The notes below the pieces were generated by a model. The model worked only from the letters and a program-made list of their open reading frames with translations, was not told the origin of the DNA and searched no databases. Made by a program: the position numbers and the translations under genes. Positions 7,259 through 15,796 of a DNA stretch of 41,573 bases are shown piece by piece (the stretch's first letter is position 1; each line of letters opens with the position of its first letter). The DNA lies in the NCBI GenBank assembly GCA_038211295.1, contig JBBQVS010000031.1:1-41573 (forward strand), given 5' to 3'. The DNA is from JBBQVS01 sp038211295 (GTDB lineage: Bacteria > Chloroflexota > Ktedonobacteria > Ktedonobacterales > Ktedonobacteraceae).

Positions 7259-9253
7259 TTATTCAATCATTGAGCGGCGAACCTCAATCACCTGATCGCG
7301 CAACTGTGCGGCCTTCTCGAAGTCTAGTTGCTTCGCCGCGTTCCGCATCTGTGACTCCAGGTCTTTGATTAAGCGCACGGCCTCGTCCTTTGGAATGCCC
7401 GCGAGAGCCACCGAGGTTGCTTTCCCATCTTCCCCGACGATCTCAACACCGCTCATGGCCTTAATGCGCTCGGAGAGTGTTTTAATCTCCTTCTTGATGC
7501 CGCGTGGCGTAATATGATGGCTCTCGTTGAAGCTCGTCTGAATGGCGCGACGGCGGTTTGTCTCTTCTATCGCACGCTTCATTGATTTCGTTTCGTTGTC
7601 CGCGTACATCACAACGCTGCCCTCGACGTGGCGGGCCGCGCGTCCAATCATCTGAATCAGCGAACCTTCTGAACGTAAGAAGCCCTCTTTATCAGCATCG
7701 AGAATTGCGACCAGGGAGACCTCTGGCAGGTCAAGCCCCTCGCGAAGCAGGTTGATGCCAACCACCACATCGTAGACGCCGAGCCGCAAGTCGCGCAATA
7801 TCTCTATTCGCTCAATGGTGTCAATCTCAGAGTGCAGGTAATGCACTTTGATGTTCAGTTCCTGCATATAGTCCGCGAGGTCTTCCGCCATCTTCTTGGT
7901 AAGCGTCGTCACAAGTACGCGTTGTCCGCGCTCGGTGCGCTGGCGAATCTGTGCCAGCAGATCGTCAATCTGGCCTTTTGTTGGTTTGATAGTGATCTGT
8001 GGGTCTATCAGTCCCGTAGGACGGATTACCTGCTCGATAACTGCCTGGCTATGCTCATACTCATAAGGGCCGGGGGTTGCCGAGACATACAATGCCTGTG
8101 TTGTATGCCGCTCGAATTCGGGAAAGGTCAACGGGCGATTGTCCAAGGCCGAGGGCAAACGAAAGCCATAATCGACAAGTACCTGCTTACGCGAACGATC
8201 ACCCGCGAACATGCCGCGCACCTGTGGTAGGGCGACGTGCGATTCATCGACAACGAGCAAGTAGTCCTCCGGCAGGTAATCTAGCAGCGTCCACGGCTGA
8301 TCGCCCGTGCCACGACCCGCGAGGTGCCGCGAGTAGTTTTCGACGCCGGAGCAGAAGCCCGTCTCACGCAACATCTCGATATCGAAGTTGGTACGCTGCT
8401 TCAAACGTGCCGCCTCAAGCAGCTTTCCCTCCGTCTCAAGCTCTTTGAGCCGTACTTCTAGCTCGCTTTCAATCAAGTTGATGGACTCGTTCAGTCGCTC
8501 CTGTGTCGTGACCCAGTGTTTGGCGGGATAGATATCCAGCTTTTGCCGTTTGCCCAGTACCTCGCCGGTCAGGGGGTCAATCTCCGTCATGCGCTCAATC
8601 TCATCGCCAAAGAACTCGATACGTACCGCGACATCCTCGTATGCGGGAAAGATTTCCAGCACGTCGCCGCGCACACGGAAGCGTCCGCGCACAAAACTTG
8701 TATCATTGCGCTCGTACTGAATCTCGTTCAAGTGGCGCAATATTTTCTCGCGGCGGCGTTCGTCGCCAACTTTGAGCGTCAAGACGACCTGACCGTATTC
8801 CTCTGGGCTGCCCAGACCGTAGATGCAGGAGACCGAGGCGACAATCAACACGTCTTTGCGTTCAAACAGGCTGCGCGTCGCGGAGAGACGCAATTTCTGA
8901 ATCTCTTCGTTCAGCACACTCTCTTTCTCGACAAAGGTATCCGAACGTGCAATGTACGCTTCTGGCTGATAATAGTCATAGTACGAAACAAAGTATTCAA
9001 CCGCGTTGGAAGGGAAAAACTCTTTATATTCGCTGTACAATTGTGCTGCAAGCGTTTTGTTCGGTGCCAGGATAATCGTCGGTTTCTGCACCTCTTCAAT
9101 GATCTTCGCGACTGTGTAGGTCTTACCACTGCCTGTAACGCCAAGCAGCGTCTGATGCTTATAGCCTTTTCGGATGCCTTCCGCGAGTTGCCTGATAGCT
9201 TCTGGCTGATCGCCAGTAGGTTGAAATGGGGCCTCTACCTTAAAGTCTGGCAT
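7259..9253 (-). CDS. uvrB: UvrABC excinuclease subunit B
   Basis: DNA helicase-like damage-verification subunit of nucleotide excision repair; it receives damaged DNA from UvrA and recruits UvrC. The ATG at 9253 starts at MPDFKVEAPF with AAGGA about ten bases upstream, giving 664 aa, the normal length. Walker A GVTGSGKT is at residues 38-45. The beta-hairpin region that clamps DNA (YYDYYQPEAYI) follows, then the DESH motif, the C-terminal helicase motifs (SRSEG-like FLRSEGSLIQMIGRAAR) and the UVR coiled-coil domain (MRNAAKQLDFEKAAQLRDQ) at the end. Nothing appears missing. It is monocistronic by context: a divergent gene lies upstream and a strong terminator downstream. Confidence 0.97.
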   Translation of the reverse strand: MPDFKVEAPFQPTGDQPEAIRQLAEGIRKGYKHQTLLGVTGSGKTYTVAKIIEEVQKPTIILAPNKTLAAQLYSEYKEFFPSNAVEYFVSYYDYYQPEAYIARSDTFVEKESVLNEEIQKLRLSATRSLFERKDVLIVASVSCIYGLGSPEEYGQVVLTLKVGDERRREKILRHLNEIQYERNDTSFVRGRFRVRGDVLEIFPAYEDVAVRIEFFGDEIERMTEIDPLTGEVLGKRQKLDIYPAKHWVTTQERLNESINLIESELEVRLKELETEGKLLEAARLKQRTNFDIEMLRETGFCSGVENYSRHLAGRGTGDQPWTLLDYLPEDYLLVVDESHVALPQVRGMFAGDRSRKQVLVDYGFRLPSALDNRPLTFPEFERHTTQALYVSATPGPYEYEHSQAVIEQVIRPTGLIDPQITIKPTKGQIDDLLAQIRQRTERGQRVLVTTLTKKMAEDLADYMQELNIKVHYLHSEIDTIERIEILRDLRLGVYDVVVGINLLREGLDLPEVSLVAILDADKEGFLRSEGSLIQMIGRAARHVEGSVVMYADNETKSMKRAIEETNRRRAIQTSFNESHHITPRGIKKEIKTLSERIKAMSGVEIVGEDGKATSVALAGIPKDEAVRLIKDLESQMRNAAKQLDFEKAAQLRDQVIEVRRSMIE

Positions 9254-9299
9254 AGTCTCGTTATCCTTGAGTAGAATATATTTTCCAATTATTCTCTTT

Positions 9300-9308
9300 A
9301 TTATAGCA
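9300..9308 (-). promoter_or_regulatory. Extended -10 promoter of uvrB
   Basis: The minus strand reads TGCTATAAT (9308-9300), about 47 bases upstream of the uvrB ATG. There is no good -35, as is usual for extended -10 promoters. A perfect GACAA-N4-TTGTC inverted repeat lies about 30 bases further upstream (9339-9352) and could be an operator. Confidence 0.5.
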
Positions 9309-9500
9309 TTATTTAGTGCTGTGAGGGGGACATGTTGAGACAAGGAGTTGTCATAACGGTTTCATTATTGAAAACAACAAGAGTATGCCTTCTATTTCCA
9401 TTGCAGAATGATGAACTATTTTCTGCTGTAAATCGTGATACAAATAGCTATTTTCAAAATGTCGTCTGACATTATTGCTTTTCTCGCGGAGGTTTTCCCT

Positions 9501-11237
9501 ATGTCTGTTCTTCCTATACTTCGTCGTCTTTTTAGTGGACGCGCACTCGCGGGCGTCCTCGGTTTCTTTCTTCTGCTTACGCCCCTTGCCGGGTGTGGAG
9601 GGCCGGAACCACTACAGATTTCAACGCTCAACCTCGGTATTCCAACGGATGCCATGAATGCGCCTGTCGTGGGGCAATTGCCTGACGCGACCAAGCTTGC
9701 GGTTCGTGTCACATTCAAGGTGGATCCCAAGTTGCTCAAGCAGATGAACGATCAGAAGATTGAGCCAGGGAAACCTTCGCGACTGGAAGACCTTGCGTCC
9801 AAGCTTGGCATCAGCGATACTACCTATCAGAAAATTAAAGATTTCTTTACTCCTGCGGGCATCTCGCTCAAATTGAGCAAACTCAGGACGCATCTTGCGA
9901 TTGACGCGAAAGCCAGCACGCTCGCGAAACTGTTACAAACAAAGTTCGTGCTTCGTAAGTACAATGACCGCACCTTTTATGCGCCCGCGACCCCCCCGAA
10001 ACTGCCAAAGAGTGTGCTTGACTCGATTGCCGCAGTGACCGGATTAGACAATTACAGTATGCCCCCCCAGCACGCTTTCACGCTTACCGCAGGGAAGCAG
10101 CAAAGTAAACAACAGGTGGCTCAGAACTGTCAACCATCGAGCCAGACATTGCTGCCCAGACAGGTTGCTCATGCATACGGCTATGACCAACTATGGAGCA
10201 AAGGTCTGAATGGCGAAAATATGACCGTCAATCTTGTTGAAATAGATGGATTTCAGGCAAGTGATATCCAAAACTACTTTAAATGCATCAACTTCAAGGG
10301 TAAGCTCTCAACTGTCAATGTCGATGGCGCACCAAGTGAATCTCTTGGCGAATCGACGCTTGATGTACAGATGATCGCGGGTCTGGCGCGTTCAATCAAC
10401 ATCGTAGATTACCAGACGGATAGCAATGCCAGTGACGACATCTGGCTTCATGTCAACGATGAGCTTCAGCAAATTCTCAACGACAACACAAACAATGCCA
10501 GTTCGGGCAGCGTGGTAAGTATCAGTCTGGGGGCGGCAGAGGCGCAGATATCCACCGACGATATCCGAGCGATAGATCAGAGCATTCAGCAGTTGACCCA
10601 GGCCGAGCATATGACCGTTTTCATCGCGAGCGGCGATTGTGGAGCATTCACGACGCGCCGTTATGGCGACCTTTCGGTAAGCTTTCCCGCAAGTGATGCC
10701 TCCTCCGTTGCGGTTGGCGGCACTATTCTGCTGCCAGACCAGAACGGGAACAGGTCAAACGAAGTTGTGTGGTCGGATGGCTCGAATAAGTCCAGTTGCA
10801 AGAATAGTTGGGGTAGTGGTGGCGGGAATAGTCTTGTCTTTGGACGCCAGAGCTGGCAGAACGCCTCAGGTGTAAGCAATCAGTACTCGAAAAACGCGCG
10901 GCAACTGCCCGACGTATCGGCTGCGGCCTACGCGCTCGCGGTCTACTACCAGGGGCGTTGGAGTTCTGTCGGCGGCACAAGCGCGGCAGCTCCAATCTGG
11001 GCAACGGGTCTCGCGCTTGTTAACGAGGGGTTAATTAAGCAGATACACAAGTTTGGTTATGGGCCACAACTCTTTTACTACGTCAACGGGCAGAGCAACG
11101 GTGGACGCCCCTACTATGATGTGACGCGTGGCAACAACTTGTACTTTCCCGCGACCTCCGGTTGGGATTACTCGACAGGGCTTGGTACGCCTAATCTCGC
11201 TGACTTCTACAACATTCTCGCGACAAATATAAAGTAG
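9501..11237 (+). CDS. Lipoprotein sedolisin / kumamolisin-like serine-carboxyl protease (S53)
   Basis: The ATG at 9501 follows GGAGG closely (578 aa). The N-terminus is a signal with lipobox (TPLAGC), so the protease should be tethered outside the membrane. Residues about 60-210 look like the pro-kumamolisin activation domain that keeps the zymogen inactive. The catalytic domain has the sedolisin triad: Glu284 and Asp288 in GESTLD, Ser494 in GGTSAAAP, plus the oxyanion Asp379 in ASGDCG; spacings match kumamolisin. The C-terminal calcium site pattern (DVTRGNN...GWDYSTGLGTP) is intact. Such enzymes usually act at acidic pH and digest extracellular protein. The two zinc-ribbon genes that follow are co-directional but separated by a large hairpin at 11289-11332. 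Confidence 0.93.
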   Translation: MSVLPILRRLFSGRALAGVLGFFLLLTPLAGCGGPEPLQISTLNLGIPTDAMNAPVVGQLPDATKLAVRVTFKVDPKLLKQMNDQKIEPGKPSRLEDLASKLGISDTTYQKIKDFFTPAGISLKLSKLRTHLAIDAKASTLAKLLQTKFVLRKYNDRTFYAPATPPKLPKSVLDSIAAVTGLDNYSMPPQHAFTLTAGKQQSKQQVAQNCQPSSQTLLPRQVAHAYGYDQLWSKGLNGENMTVNLVEIDGFQASDIQNYFKCINFKGKLSTVNVDGAPSESLGESTLDVQMIAGLARSINIVDYQTDSNASDDIWLHVNDELQQILNDNTNNASSGSVVSISLGAAEAQISTDDIRAIDQSIQQLTQAEHMTVFIASGDCGAFTTRRYGDLSVSFPASDASSVAVGGTILLPDQNGNRSNEVVWSDGSNKSSCKNSWGSGGGNSLVFGRQSWQNASGVSNQYSKNARQLPDVSAAAYALAVYYQGRWSSVGGTSAAAPIWATGLALVNEGLIKQIHKFGYGPQLFYYVNGQSNGGRPYYDVTRGNNLYFPATSGWDYSTGLGTPNLADFYNILATNIK

Positions 11238-11288
11238 GGTAGTACACGCTGAAAATGTGATGTAGTTTATAGTTGGCCCCAGAATTTG

Positions 11289-11332
11289 TGTTACAGTATC
11301 GGTGAACGAATAAATTCATCGCTACTGTAACA
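11289..11332 (+). repeat. Large hairpin just before the ribosome binding site of the zinc-ribbon gene
   Basis: TGTTACAGTA (11289-11298) pairs perfectly with TACTGTAACA (11323-11332). After one mismatch the stem continues CGGTGAA / TTCATCG with an eight-base loop. No T-run follows; the AAGGTGAAGAGG ribosome binding site starts at once. It may be an RNA control or stability element, or an operator, rather than a terminator of the sedolisin gene. Confidence 0.6.
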
Positions 11333-11350
11333 AGGTGAAGAGGCTTGGCT

Positions 11351-12001
11351 ATGGCACAAACATTTCCCCGTTTCTGTCCCAGGTGCGGTACACCGCTTGC
11401 CGTGGATCACACCGTCTGCGCTCGCTGTGATTTAGATACCGCGCAAAGACCAGAGCAAAACGGCTCTGTTCTCGCGCCCGCGTTGTCTTGCACGCCATCG
11501 CGTTCGCAGCGTAGAAAAATTGGTAAGGCCGACGTGCTACTCTTGTTCCTCCTCTTCCTCCTCTTTATCGGAACTATCGGCTACGTTGTGGTGAATTTCT
11601 TGCCCGACACCAACCACCGCGTACTGCAACCGCCGACAACTACTCCTCCGATACAGGTTACTGTTCCATATGGATGTGTCGATGTAAGCGCGAACTCGCA
11701 GATGAGCATTGAAGGAAAGCAAGCAAAAAAAGGGATGCGTTACCTTGTGCTTTCGGTAAACGTGAATAATATCCTTTCGCAAACCGCTATCGCAGGTTTG
11801 GCATATGACTATGCACGTTTGAAGGCGGGAGCTATAATGGCCCTGCCCGCGTACACGACGCTTCCCGTCTCTTTTGTGGCGGGAGCGAGTGGGCAGACGG
11901 GAACAGTCACATTTCTCATCCTACAAAACGTAGCGGCTCTGACGTTCACCTTGCAAGCTCAACATGGTTTTGACGCAACGATTATCAAGTTTCAGGCGTA
12001 G
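11351..12001 (+). CDS. Zinc-ribbon membrane protein with C-terminal DUF4352-like domain
   Basis: The start is the ATG at 11351 rather than the TTG two codons before. The 216-aa product begins with a zinc ribbon (CPRCGTPL, then CARCDLD; two CxxC pairs). It has one transmembrane segment around residues 60-82 (LLLFLLFLLFIGTIGYVVV) and an exported Ig-like domain that resembles DUF4352/telokin-like domains (GMRYLVLSVNVNN, later ASGQTGTVTFLI). The zinc ribbon would stay in the cytoplasm. The downstream gene at 12048 has the same architecture and a clearly related C-terminus (RLKAG, SGKTGDVAFLV), so the two are paralogues from a local duplication. Function is unknown. Confidence 0.8.
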   Translation: MAQTFPRFCPRCGTPLAVDHTVCARCDLDTAQRPEQNGSVLAPALSCTPSRSQRRKIGKADVLLLFLLFLLFIGTIGYVVVNFLPDTNHRVLQPPTTTPPIQVTVPYGCVDVSANSQMSIEGKQAKKGMRYLVLSVNVNNILSQTAIAGLAYDYARLKAGAIMALPAYTTLPVSFVAGASGQTGTVTFLILQNVAALTFTLQAQHGFDATIIKFQA

Positions 12002-12047
12002 CAGCACTTATTGTTTGTCTAAATTTCTTTGTATAAGGAGAGTCGCA

Positions 12048-13364
12048 ATGGCTCAAAATTCTTCCATCGTCTGTTCACGTTGTGGTATGCTCGTTCCACA
12101 GGGGCAACATTTTTGTCAAAATTGCGGTACACCTGTCAGTAATGAGGGCAACAAACCTACCGCGCGTAGCGGTGAAACGCCCGCCGACCTATCGAACATG
12201 GCGACGCGCATGTCACCTCAGTCCCCACCGGATGGCCCATCATACACGCAATATCCTTCTCAGTCTCAGTCGTCCCAAACGCCACCGCCACCTCCATTTC
12301 AAGAGCAAGCATCGTATCAATCCGCGCCCACGCCTGTACCTGTGTATGCGGAACCACAAAAGAATAATTCCGGTAAAGTGTGGCGCGGCGTGGGATGTGG
12401 TGTTGGCGTTGTCGTGCTAATCGCGCTGGTAATCTGTGGCTCACTTGGTTACTTTGCGTATAACGCCGCCAAGAATACACTTAGTAATGTCTCGAAAACG
12501 GCAACTGCGACGGGTGGTTACGCAGGGGGGGCAAGCGGTGGAGGAACAACACCGGGAGCAACTGCGACTCAGGCACCCGCCACAACAGTTCCGTTGGGAA
12601 CGACCATCACCTATTCAAGTGTCGATATGACGCTTGTGAATGTGCAGCAAGCCCAAAGCTTTGCGGATGACACAAGCAGCTATAGCGCGACGACGGGTAT
12701 TGTTCGCATCAATCTGAAAGAGCAGAACACCACAAAGAACGGTGCTAGCTACGCTTATAGTACCATTTTGCGTTTACAACTGCCCGATGGCAGCAAAGTA
12801 GAGCCGTTGAACGAGCAAAACTCTACTGGGCTAGCAGCATCGATATCACGCACAAACTGGATTGATTTTCCTGTTTCGACCAGCATCAAGCCTGAGCAAT
12901 TGACGCTCATTCTGGGGACGGCAGATCAAGCACAGATGATGGTTCCTCTCACAAGCAATGCAGACCTCTCGAAGTATAAGGCAAAAACTACGCAACCCAA
13001 CAAAACAGCGCAGTATAGCGGTTTGAACTGGACGATGACCAGCGCGACAGCAAGCTGGAGCTGCCAAGCAGTACAAGCGACTACTGGTATGATGTATGTA
13101 ACGGTCTCGCTAAAGGTCGATAATCCATCATCGAACGAGTTCATCGCGAATAGTAGCAGCTATATGCGCCTCAAGGCTGGAAGTACGACAAGCTCACCAG
13201 AGAACATTACCGATTTTCCGAACAGCTTTGCCTCAGGCTCTTCTGGCAAAACAGGTGATGTCGCTTTTCTTGTGCCACAAGGCACCACGAGCTTCACGCT
13301 CGTGTTTTTGAGCAGTTCAGACCAGAAGGTTAATCAGGCTACGATAGATTTTCAGGTGTCCTAA
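12048..13364 (+). CDS. Zinc-ribbon membrane protein with two DUF4352-like domains
   Basis: AAGGAG seven bases before the ATG at 12048 fixes the start (438 aa); upstream in-frame codons overlap the previous gene and are unlikely. Order of parts: zinc ribbon (CSRCGMLV, CQNCGTPV), a Pro/Gln/Ser-rich linker of about 75 residues, a transmembrane segment (GVGVVVLIALVICGSLGYF), a Gly/Thr/Ala-rich linker, then two related beta-rich domains. The last domain is the closest to that of the preceding gene. The gap between the two genes is 46 bases, so they are likely co-transcribed. The zinc ribbon inside and Ig-like domains outside suggest an envelope-anchored scaffold or sensor; that is inference. Confidence 0.8.
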   Translation: MAQNSSIVCSRCGMLVPQGQHFCQNCGTPVSNEGNKPTARSGETPADLSNMATRMSPQSPPDGPSYTQYPSQSQSSQTPPPPPFQEQASYQSAPTPVPVYAEPQKNNSGKVWRGVGCGVGVVVLIALVICGSLGYFAYNAAKNTLSNVSKTATATGGYAGGASGGGTTPGATATQAPATTVPLGTTITYSSVDMTLVNVQQAQSFADDTSSYSATTGIVRINLKEQNTTKNGASYAYSTILRLQLPDGSKVEPLNEQNSTGLAASISRTNWIDFPVSTSIKPEQLTLILGTADQAQMMVPLTSNADLSKYKAKTTQPNKTAQYSGLNWTMTSATASWSCQAVQATTGMMYVTVSLKVDNPSSNEFIANSSSYMRLKAGSTTSSPENITDFPNSFASGSSGKTGDVAFLVPQGTTSFTLVFLSSSDQKVNQATIDFQVS

Positions 13365-13380
13365 CCTTCGTCCCACAAAG

Positions 13381-13412
13381 CGGGGTGGCGTCCATAAAAG
13401 GACGCCACCCCG
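13381..13412. terminator. Bidirectional terminator between convergent genes
   Basis: A perfect 13-bp stem CGGGGTGGCGTCC / GGACGCCACCCCG has a six-base loop, AAAG on its left and TTT on its right. It lies between the stops of the zinc-ribbon gene (plus) and the propeller gene (minus), and should serve both. Confidence 0.85.
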
Positions 13413-13429
13413 TTTCGCGTAGAAAAATG

Positions 13430-14674
13430 TTAGTGGTGCTGTGTAAGTGTTTCCAGCGTTCCCGTTCCGTTCGTCATATTCATCACAAGAATACGCCCAT
13501 CGGTGAGCCAGAGTGGGTAAGAGGCATTAGTTTTGGGAAAGGTCAGGCCCGCGCCATGTATCACATGCGCGGCTAATGTTCCACCATCGCTGTATACAAG
13601 CGCGTCACTTTGTGGCGACCAACTCCAGCCAAGCAACTGCTGTTTGAGCGTTATGGTGAAGCTCTCATGTTGCTTATTGATATCGAGTGTGTGCAACGTT
13701 ATAGGCCCCTGTGTACTCACTTGCTCATAGGTCAGGTAACGCCCATCGGGCGACCATTGAACAGTGCCAAGCGTGGCGTTGGTTGGCAGAGAAAGATTCC
13801 GTACCGCATAGGTTTGCATATCAAGCAGGACAATCGCGCTCCCTGCGGCATCAAGTGTCTGATGCTGCGATGTAATGAGCGCGAGCGTGTGACCATCGCG
13901 TGACCACATCATACGTTGCACAAAAGAAGACAGGGGGAACGTCGTTACGAGCTGTGAAGGGCTATTTTTTACTGGGGAGGTGCGCCACAGTTTCGCAATG
14001 CCGTTTTCCTGTGTGACATACAGAATTTCCTCATCCGACGTGGGCGACCAGCTTGCCGCGAGTGCCACATGACCAAGCGTATCCATATACTGGCCTGTAT
14101 GGACAAGTGCGAGGAGAGGTTTGGTGACTCCGGGGGGGAAGATCGTTGTTACTAGAGCGGAACCATCGGGCGACCACCCCACATCGCGGGCATAGCGCAT
14201 CGCAAGCAGGTTGCTCGCTGTCGGATTGCTGAGGTTCGCCGTATAAATTATGCCTGGATCGCCCGTAATCCTGTAGGCGAGATGGTGTCCAGTGGGGTCA
14301 AGCGAAACAAGTTGCCCGCCATGGGCTAACTCGTCGGGGGTAGCCAGAGAAGCATTGACCGTGTACTGAACAGAAGCCGTTGGTTGGATTGTGCCAGAGG
14401 AACGAAACGATTGCAAGAGAACCGCGCCAAAAGCAAGCACAATAACGAGTGCTGTCGCGACAACCAGCATCGAGGTTGAAAAGAACGTTTGTTTGGGACG
14501 CGCCGCTATACGCCGCATGACTTGCTCGCGTTGAGCAGGTGTAAAGTGTACGAGCGCGGCCTGCTCTTGCAAGACGTGTGCTATCCGTGTTTCAAGCATG
14601 GTTTTGGTATCCAATTCTTGCTTGTGATGATCGCGAAGCTGTAAATTATGTTCCTCGTCGTGCTCATTCATCAC
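13430..14674 (-). CDS. Membrane-anchored beta-propeller protein, putative anti-sigma factor
   Basis: A 414-aa protein whose GTG start overlaps the TGA stop of the sigma factor gene (GTGA), the usual sign of translational coupling. The cytoplasmic N-terminus (about 70 residues, helical, AQREQVMRRIAARPK) precedes one transmembrane segment (residues about 70-90). The exported remainder is a WD40/PD40-like propeller with repeated blades (VGWSPDGSAL, MMWSRDGHTL, VQWSPDGRYL, SWSPQSDALV). By position and topology it is the likely partner of the ECF sigma factor: the N-terminus would hold sigma and the propeller would sense an outside signal. There is no HxxxCxxC zinc anti-sigma motif, so the binding mode would differ from RsrA/ChrR types. 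That it is an anti-sigma factor is inference from context. Confidence 0.75.
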   Translation of the reverse strand: MMNEHDEEHNLQLRDHHKQELDTKTMLETRIAHVLQEQAALVHFTPAQREQVMRRIAARPKQTFFSTSMLVVATALVIVLAFGAVLLQSFRSSGTIQPTASVQYTVNASLATPDELAHGGQLVSLDPTGHHLAYRITGDPGIIYTANLSNPTASNLLAMRYARDVGWSPDGSALVTTIFPPGVTKPLLALVHTGQYMDTLGHVALAASWSPTSDEEILYVTQENGIAKLWRTSPVKNSPSQLVTTFPLSSFVQRMMWSRDGHTLALITSQHQTLDAAGSAIVLLDMQTYAVRNLSLPTNATLGTVQWSPDGRYLTYEQVSTQGPITLHTLDINKQHESFTITLKQQLLGWSWSPQSDALVYSDGGTLAAHVIHGAGLTFPKTNASYPLWLTDGRILVMNMTNGTGTLETLTQHH

Positions 14675-15405
14675 GCCCCGCCTCTGTGCATACTGATGTG
14701 AGTAGTAACGCTCTTTCCTGTCAATGACGTATCCTGTGTTCCTTCTAACTCAACTTGCAATGCCCGACGCGTCTTTTCTAATGCTGCTTGCAGGCGTTTG
14801 CGTAGCGTGTTTTCGGCGACACCGAGCATAGTAGCTATTTCCGGCATCGTCATACGATGATAATAAAAGAGCACAAGTACAACACGTTGATTGAGTGGTA
14901 ACAGTGCTATTGCTCTCTCAACGTCCAGTCTATCCTCTAAACGCCCCCGTGCAAAGTCCGCGCTCTGAATGGAGTCGTCAAGGGAAGTCTGCATGAACTG
15001 CTCACGAAGCAGTGTCGCCTTTCTTGCCCATTGGCGTTTCAGGCTCACGGACTGGTTGACAACAATCTTCAATAGCCAGGCACGCAAAAATGTTGGTTCG
15101 CGGAGCTTCGTCAAGTTTTTCCAGGCAAGAATCAGCGCGTCCTGCACTATATCTTTCGCTGCCTCTTCATCACGTACAAGAAGATACGCTGTACGCAAGA
15201 GCAGGTTGCCATACTGATCGGCGATCATTGCAAATGCCCTTTCGTCACCTGTAAGACAACGTGCAACCATTTCTGCCTGCCAGTGACCATCGTGATTATT
15301 GGCCTGCCCTGCCTCACTCTGGGCCTGTATACTATCTTGACTCTGCTCGAACGGTGGTAGCTCTTCGCTGAGAACCAGCCCGTCTTCTGGTAGTTCTTGT
15401 GACAC
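14671..15405 (-). CDS. RNA polymerase ECF-type sigma factor
   Basis: A 244-aa sigma-70 family protein starting at GTG (15405) behind AGAGAGG. It has an acidic, disordered N-terminal extension of about 45 residues. Region 2 (GDERAFAMIADQYG, DEEAAKDIVQDALILAW) binds the -10 element and core polymerase. Region 4 (LPLNQRVVLVLFYYHRMT, then the helix-turn-helix EIATMLGVAENTLRKRL) reads the -35. Region 3 is absent, as in ECF sigmas. The coupled downstream membrane propeller gene is its likely regulator. The 391-base upstream region shared with the DUF4397 gene would hold its own promoter and perhaps its target. Confidence 0.92.
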   Translation of the reverse strand: MSQELPEDGLVLSEELPPFEQSQDSIQAQSEAGQANNHDGHWQAEMVARCLTGDERAFAMIADQYGNLLLRTAYLLVRDEEAAKDIVQDALILAWKNLTKLREPTFLRAWLLKIVVNQSVSLKRQWARKATLLREQFMQTSLDDSIQSADFARGRLEDRLDVERAIALLPLNQRVVLVLFYYHRMTMPEIATMLGVAENTLRKRLQAALEKTRRALQVELEGTQDTSLTGKSVTTHISMHRGGA

Positions 15406-15796
15406 GTTTTGTACCTCTCTTGAGCAAACTACGGAGTATTGTGAGAGTACGTTGCTCTAATGCAGGTGGTCGTTCTCAGGCCGAAAGAGTATTTTTGTCC
15501 TTCCTCTACTGTCATGACGAGGTGTTTTCGAGAAAAGGGTAGTACCATTACTACTTTTGACTCGCTTTTACTACATTTGCCAAAAGCGAGCGTCTATATG
15601 TTTAGAACGACATCGATGCATGTTCATCTTACACGTTACGCAGTGCCACTGCAAGATGCATAGTACTGTAACTCGCCTTCTTTTATTGTTCTCTGTGTTG
15701 CTCCTAATTGTAGATATATGGCCTATTACATGATTGAGTGTAGCACAACAAGAGAACAGGATGTCTTGATCTATATACATGAGGAGATTGTAAATA
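15406..15796. other. 391-base divergent intergenic region with a perfect hairpin
   Basis: No gene that I can support lies here. A perfect inverted repeat CTCGCTTTT-N12-AAAAGCGAG (15561-15590) sits roughly mid-way between the divergent sigma-factor and DUF4397 genes. It lacks T-runs, so it is more likely an operator or structural element than a terminator. Confidence 0.5.

Noticed and set aside
8516..9274. A 252-codon plus-strand frame opposite uvrB
   Set aside because: Fully antisense to a strongly conserved gene; a shadow of uvrB codon use.
13381..13412. Considered whether strong hairpins (13381, 7198, 26081, 16688) are members of a dispersed repeat family or a CRISPR-like array
   Set aside because: Their sequences differ from one another, and each lies at a gene end where a terminator is expected.
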